Assembly: GCF_001577835.2 (NCBI RefSeq)
Contig: NC_029521.1
Coordinates: 1,956,398 to 2,020,397 of the forward strand
Direction of reading: 5' to 3'
Source: Coturnix japonica
Taxonomy: Eukaryota; Chordata; Aves; Galliformes; Phasianidae
Length of the DNA: 64,000 nucleotides
The notes under the pieces were generated by a model, which worked only from the letters and a program-made list of their open reading frames with translations, searched no databases and was not told where the DNA came from. Made by a program: the position numbers and the translations under genes. Positions 60,004 to 64,000 of the stretch are shown here, piece by piece (the stretch's first letter is position 1; each line of letters starts with the position of its first letter).

Positions 60004-61940
60004 GATAAATGTGTTTAATCAGAATATGGTTCAACTCCTCCCACTCGTATATTGTTGGAGTTGCTGAGCGGAAAGTATGAATTGGATAACTTAATATATA
60101 TTGATTGGTAGTTATCAAACATCCAAACATCAACCTTTGAGAGGTGAGATATCTTGTTCGATGGCTTCATACATGGAAACCTTGTTCGTGTGTGTACAGA
60201 AAGGATTTATCTGGTGCGTCTGGTTTACTTTACACCTTGTTTAGCAGGAGATTTTCTAAATGCTTGTATTTCAAGGTGTTGCTGAAAGACTTCAGAAGAC
60301 TTGTCTGTATCTGGACTTCTTGCTAAGCATAGAGTGCTGGAGTACATGGAGCCATATAACCCCCAGAATGATTTTAGGGAGAAACATTGTAATTATCGTT
60401 CTTATTGAAAGTTGTAACTATTTGATTACCTCCTTAAGACCGCCACGGTACTTTCATTGTTCCTATCAAAACTTTCATACATTTAGCTTAAAAAGTCCTG
60501 GTTTTAATACACTTCGTAATGAATGGCTAAATGTGAAGATTCCGGAGCAGTTATAATGCTTTTCAGAACTACATTATCTTGGTTAAATTAGCAAAGATTA
60601 TCATGAAGAAACAGAATCTAAAGAACAGACGGGTGGGAAAATGAGTTATGTGATCAGAGTTAGAATCAGAAGGAAACGTTCATTTAAAACCATTTTGTTG
60701 GTGCTATCTGTTACAACACTGAGCAGGGTCATAAGATATTAGTATACATCACGTTCCTCAAGGATCACTGTTGGCAACTTCATTTGAATTAAGGTCTGCT
60801 GTACTTTTGTTGATATTCTCGTATCAGTTCTCCCTTATTGCGTTATGTGAGCATTAGATCCCCGTGGGATAACACATGGGAACCACCTGCATATCAGCAG
60901 GAGGAAAGCCCAGGTTACAGATAAGAACATAAGGTCTTGTGAGGAATTTGGACCTATATCGTCTTAGGCGTGGGGATGGTAACAGTGGAGAGAGGTCAAA
61001 GGATCTGTAAGTACTGTGCTTTTAGCGTCTCTGTGCACACCAAGTTATTGTTTCTGTAGTACGTAAATGTTTTACACAAAACTACAGATAAACAGGTGGA
61101 AAAATCTTTCTAGGTCTGCATATACGGCCAATTCAATGAAATGTTTTCTGTTAGTAATTAAACCCAATTTAAGTTTAGGCCAAAATTGCTCAGTTTAACC
61201 TCTTCTGTATATCAGATCTGTCTGGTCTGAGCCATGATAGTAACAACAGCAGGAAATGTAGTTTGCTATGGCTCTAGTATCAGCAAATCCTTTTGGTTGG
61301 TGTCCAATAAAACATCTCCAAGCCTGAAACGTGACCTACAGATTAAATAGTGGAAGCTGTTGGTCATCTGGCTGGCGGTAAAGCACTCGCTGCTCGAGCC
61401 TCTGTGGTGGAAGAGCAGTAGCAAATTGTTTGAGTTGTTTACAGTTGAGTTCAGGGTGCTGCGCCATGGCACCAGTGCTGCAGTGGACCACTGGGAAGCA
61501 TTGTTTCAAATGTACCACACAGCAGCTTGGCTGATTTAGTCCTGTTATTCCTGCAGGCTTTGGTTTTCTTCACACACATCCATGATAAGGAAAAGGTTTA
61601 CGATGGAATTTCAGGCCCGTTGTGGTGTTTGCAACTTGTATCCTGTAATTCTGCAGAAACCTATTCTCCTGCTCCTTGTGTTTTCACGTTGGCTGAGACT
61701 CTGGCGATGAGAGAACTTCTAGATATAGTACTGGCATCAAATGTGCCTGACTGATTAAGGGTCGTGACACAACTTTGGTGCTACCTGCCACATCTCCACT
61801 GTACTACTCAGGATTTCCTATAGAAAAGGTGAACAGAATTTGTTCCTAACCAACTGGAAGAAAATACAGCAAAAAAGCTTTAGGTGGTTAGATGGGACTT
61901 CCCCTTTATCGCAAATAAAGCATCTTTATTAGTGCAATAT
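60004..61940 (+). other. PARG: PARG 3' UTR, probable extent
   Basis: No coding frame is recognised after the stop. Candidate signals are AATAAA at 61306-61311 and 61914-61919, the latter followed by a T/GT-rich stretch. The true end is not determined; a more distal signal is at 63108. Confidence 0.55.
61914..61919 (+). terminator. Candidate PARG poly(A) signal AATAAA
   Basis: AATAAA is followed by tttatttttgtggtgagggg, a fair downstream element. Confidence 0.5.
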
Positions 61941-64000
61941 TTATTTTTGTGGTGAGGGGAAATGATGGTTTTGTTTATGAAAAAAGTACTAAGTAAGATG
62001 GCTTAATATTTTAGTTTGGCTCTAGGAACAGGAAGAAATATGTATTTAGTTTTGGGAGGATTCTCTGAAGCTCATATAATAGACTGTTCAGTTACATTTT
62101 AGGAGCGTCAGCTATTCCTAGGATCTTCCCTTGTTCTGTCAGCTTTATTTTCACTGATCCTGGAGACCTTTGAAACAAGAAAGAACAGCTTCTGGGATTG
62201 GTCTTCAGGATGTGTTTCCCATACACTTTTTCCTATGAAATGTGACTGTCTGGATGGGAGAAAAAGTCAATTTATTGTTTCATGTCATTTGATTAAGAAT
62301 GGTCTATCCCCCATCCTGCCTTGTGTCCCTGAAGGGCAGCACTGTAAGAATGCTTGGAATATGACTTTGGTTGCAGGCTGGAGATAACAGTTTTTCACAG
62401 CTTGGTTTTGTTTTTTGGACGATAAAAAGCAGAGAGTTGAAGAGTTACCAATGATGTTAAATTGCCATGGCTTTGGAATTCAGTGAGTGCTGCAGTGCCC
62501 AGAGTGCTGTGTGGGGAGGGAGGAGTTTGGAATGAACCCAACACATACCGTACTTTTACCACTCTCCATTTATAACCTACCTGAAGTGTTTTCTTTAGCT
62601 GCAGATATGTTTTGGTGCTCTGTTGGAGATAGAATGGAACAGGAGGCCAGATGCTCTTTGCAGCCTAGCGAGCTCCATCTCCACACTTCTCAATACCTAC
62701 AAACCTGTTTATGGAGTATTGTTCTTTTCTTTTTTGTAATGACTTTAAGGATGTTTGTTATATGTTTTCAGGTAAAAATAAACTTCCTACCAAAACTATT
62801 GTTTTATATTTGTTTTAGCAGCTAAACTGAGTGCTTAGTGTGAAACAACAGGCAGTCATTTAGATTGCAGCGTTGCCTCCGTGTAGAGTTTGGTGTTGGA
62901 GTGCTGCTGTTTGTTCTACAGCTCTGGCACCTAAACTCCTCAGTTATGAGGTGTTCTTACGAGTACCTGTTTCTGTATATATTAATTTATAAACTTGATG
63001 AGTCGTTCCTGACGTTCTTCTAAACTCCAGTTTATGCATCATTATATTCTATTGATTTTTCTGGATCTGTATGCTGATGTTTACATGATTTTTGTAGGAA
63101 TACAATTAATAAAACCTGATTGAAGCCATGCGGTCTGCTTTTTCTTGCAGTGAGTTGGTTTGTTGTGCTTAGTGATTTAAGAAGGAAGGAACAAATTGGG
63201 GTTAGTCTTAAGAGAGCTTCATGGTCATTGAAATATCAGCACCTGGGAGAGCACCTGGGAGCTGCTCCTCAATTAGAGGGACTCTTGGTGAGCCCTCCTT
63301 CCTGTAGGTGCACCTTTTTGCAGTTTCACCCTATTTTCTGGTTTATTTATGCCTCTTCTTATCTTATTGGAGTGATTCTCGTACCCAGAGACGCTGTGCA
63401 TTAGCTAAGTTAAAGAATAAATTCATATACTGTGTTTACCAAAGGAAACTCTGGGACAGGTGGAATTGTACTTGCGGTGCTTACAACGCTTCAGTCTTCT
63501 GCAGCAAATAAAACAGGCTGATCCTCAAGCACATTTAATCTTTCTTGTGTAAGTGGTCAAAATAACCAATTGCCTCATGGTGACATCAAGCATTGGACAG
63601 CCTGGAGATGGCACCTCTGGTAGCACAATGACTGGGCAGAAAAGGGTTGCTGTGTGTTATAAGGTGTAAGGATACGGGTCCAAGAGAAGTGGTTGAACCA
63701 GTCTGGTAGGCTGTTTTCCAAGGAGGTGTATCTGCAAAGGAACACTGGGCAAGTATTTTATCTTGAACTATGACTTAACATGGGTTATCACAAAAAGAGA
63801 ATTGAACTTTGTTCACTTCCCTTCAGAAGCGAAGGAAGCTGAATTGAATCAGTTACTGTTGAGGAGTATCCACTTAAGATTTAGATGTATTTTACCTGAT
63901 CTACTTCATGGATGCATCAGGAAAACCATCCTGTGTGTCTTTATTAGTAAGGAGTTCACTTCTGCTTTGATGCACGCTGTGCCTTCAGCTGGAAGTTGAT
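61941..64000. other. Distal 3' UTR or intergenic, nothing recognised
   Basis: No gene, repeat or RNA is recognised in this 2-kb stretch apart from the AATAAA at 63108. The open frames (for example 62487-62825) have no family motif. Confidence 0.5.
63108..63113 (+). terminator. Candidate distal poly(A) signal AATAAA
   Basis: AATAAA is followed within 50-60 bp by ggtttgttgtgctt, a strong GT-rich element. It could end a long PARG 3' UTR or belong to an unlisted transcript. Confidence 0.4.

Overview
The window is vertebrate nuclear DNA, almost certainly from a bird and probably a galliform such as chicken. The evidence is the dense set of CR1 LINE copies with the avian 3' end, the compact introns, and three genes that read as close orthologues of human NCOA4, TIMM23 and PARG in the order known from human 10q11. 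The genus is inferred, because no species-specific marker was tested.

Layout. (1) 1-6120: the last eight exons of NCOA4 on the + strand plus its 3' UTR; the first coding exon or exons lie off the left edge. (2) 6120-9890: the intergenic gap between two convergent 3' ends, holding a 1.55-kb 5'-truncated CR1 with reverse transcriptase. (3) 9890-20300: TIMM23 on the - strand, seven coding exons, with three LTR-like fossils and several CR1 copies in its introns. (4) About 20290-20740: a GC-rich head-to-head promoter shared by TIMM23 and PARG. (5) 20490-60003: PARG on the + strand, 18 inferred exons, with 3' UTR and candidate poly(A) sites to 61.9 or 63.1 kb. (6) The last 0.9-2 kb is intergenic or distal 3' UTR with no recognised gene.

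The three genes are housekeeping genes with different jobs: NCOA4 is the cargo receptor for ferritin autophagy, TIMM23 is the channel core of the mitochondrial inner-membrane presequence translocase, and PARG removes poly(ADP-ribose). Nothing suggests an operon-like function. The linkage is a conserved syntenic block, and only the TIMM23/PARG shared promoter implies joint regulation.

The most useful observation is technical. About 19.6-20.7 kb carries clustered one-base indels, seen in a CR1 copy compared with its sister copy, in TIMM23 exons 1 and 2, and probably in PARG exon 1, which lacks an in-frame ATG. This looks like a low-quality consensus over a GC-rich CpG island rather than gene decay. 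I found no convincing undescribed system; the remaining findings are gene-level oddities (a GC-AG intron, a NAGNAG acceptor, altered motifs in NCOA4 and PARG, inverted CR1 pairs).
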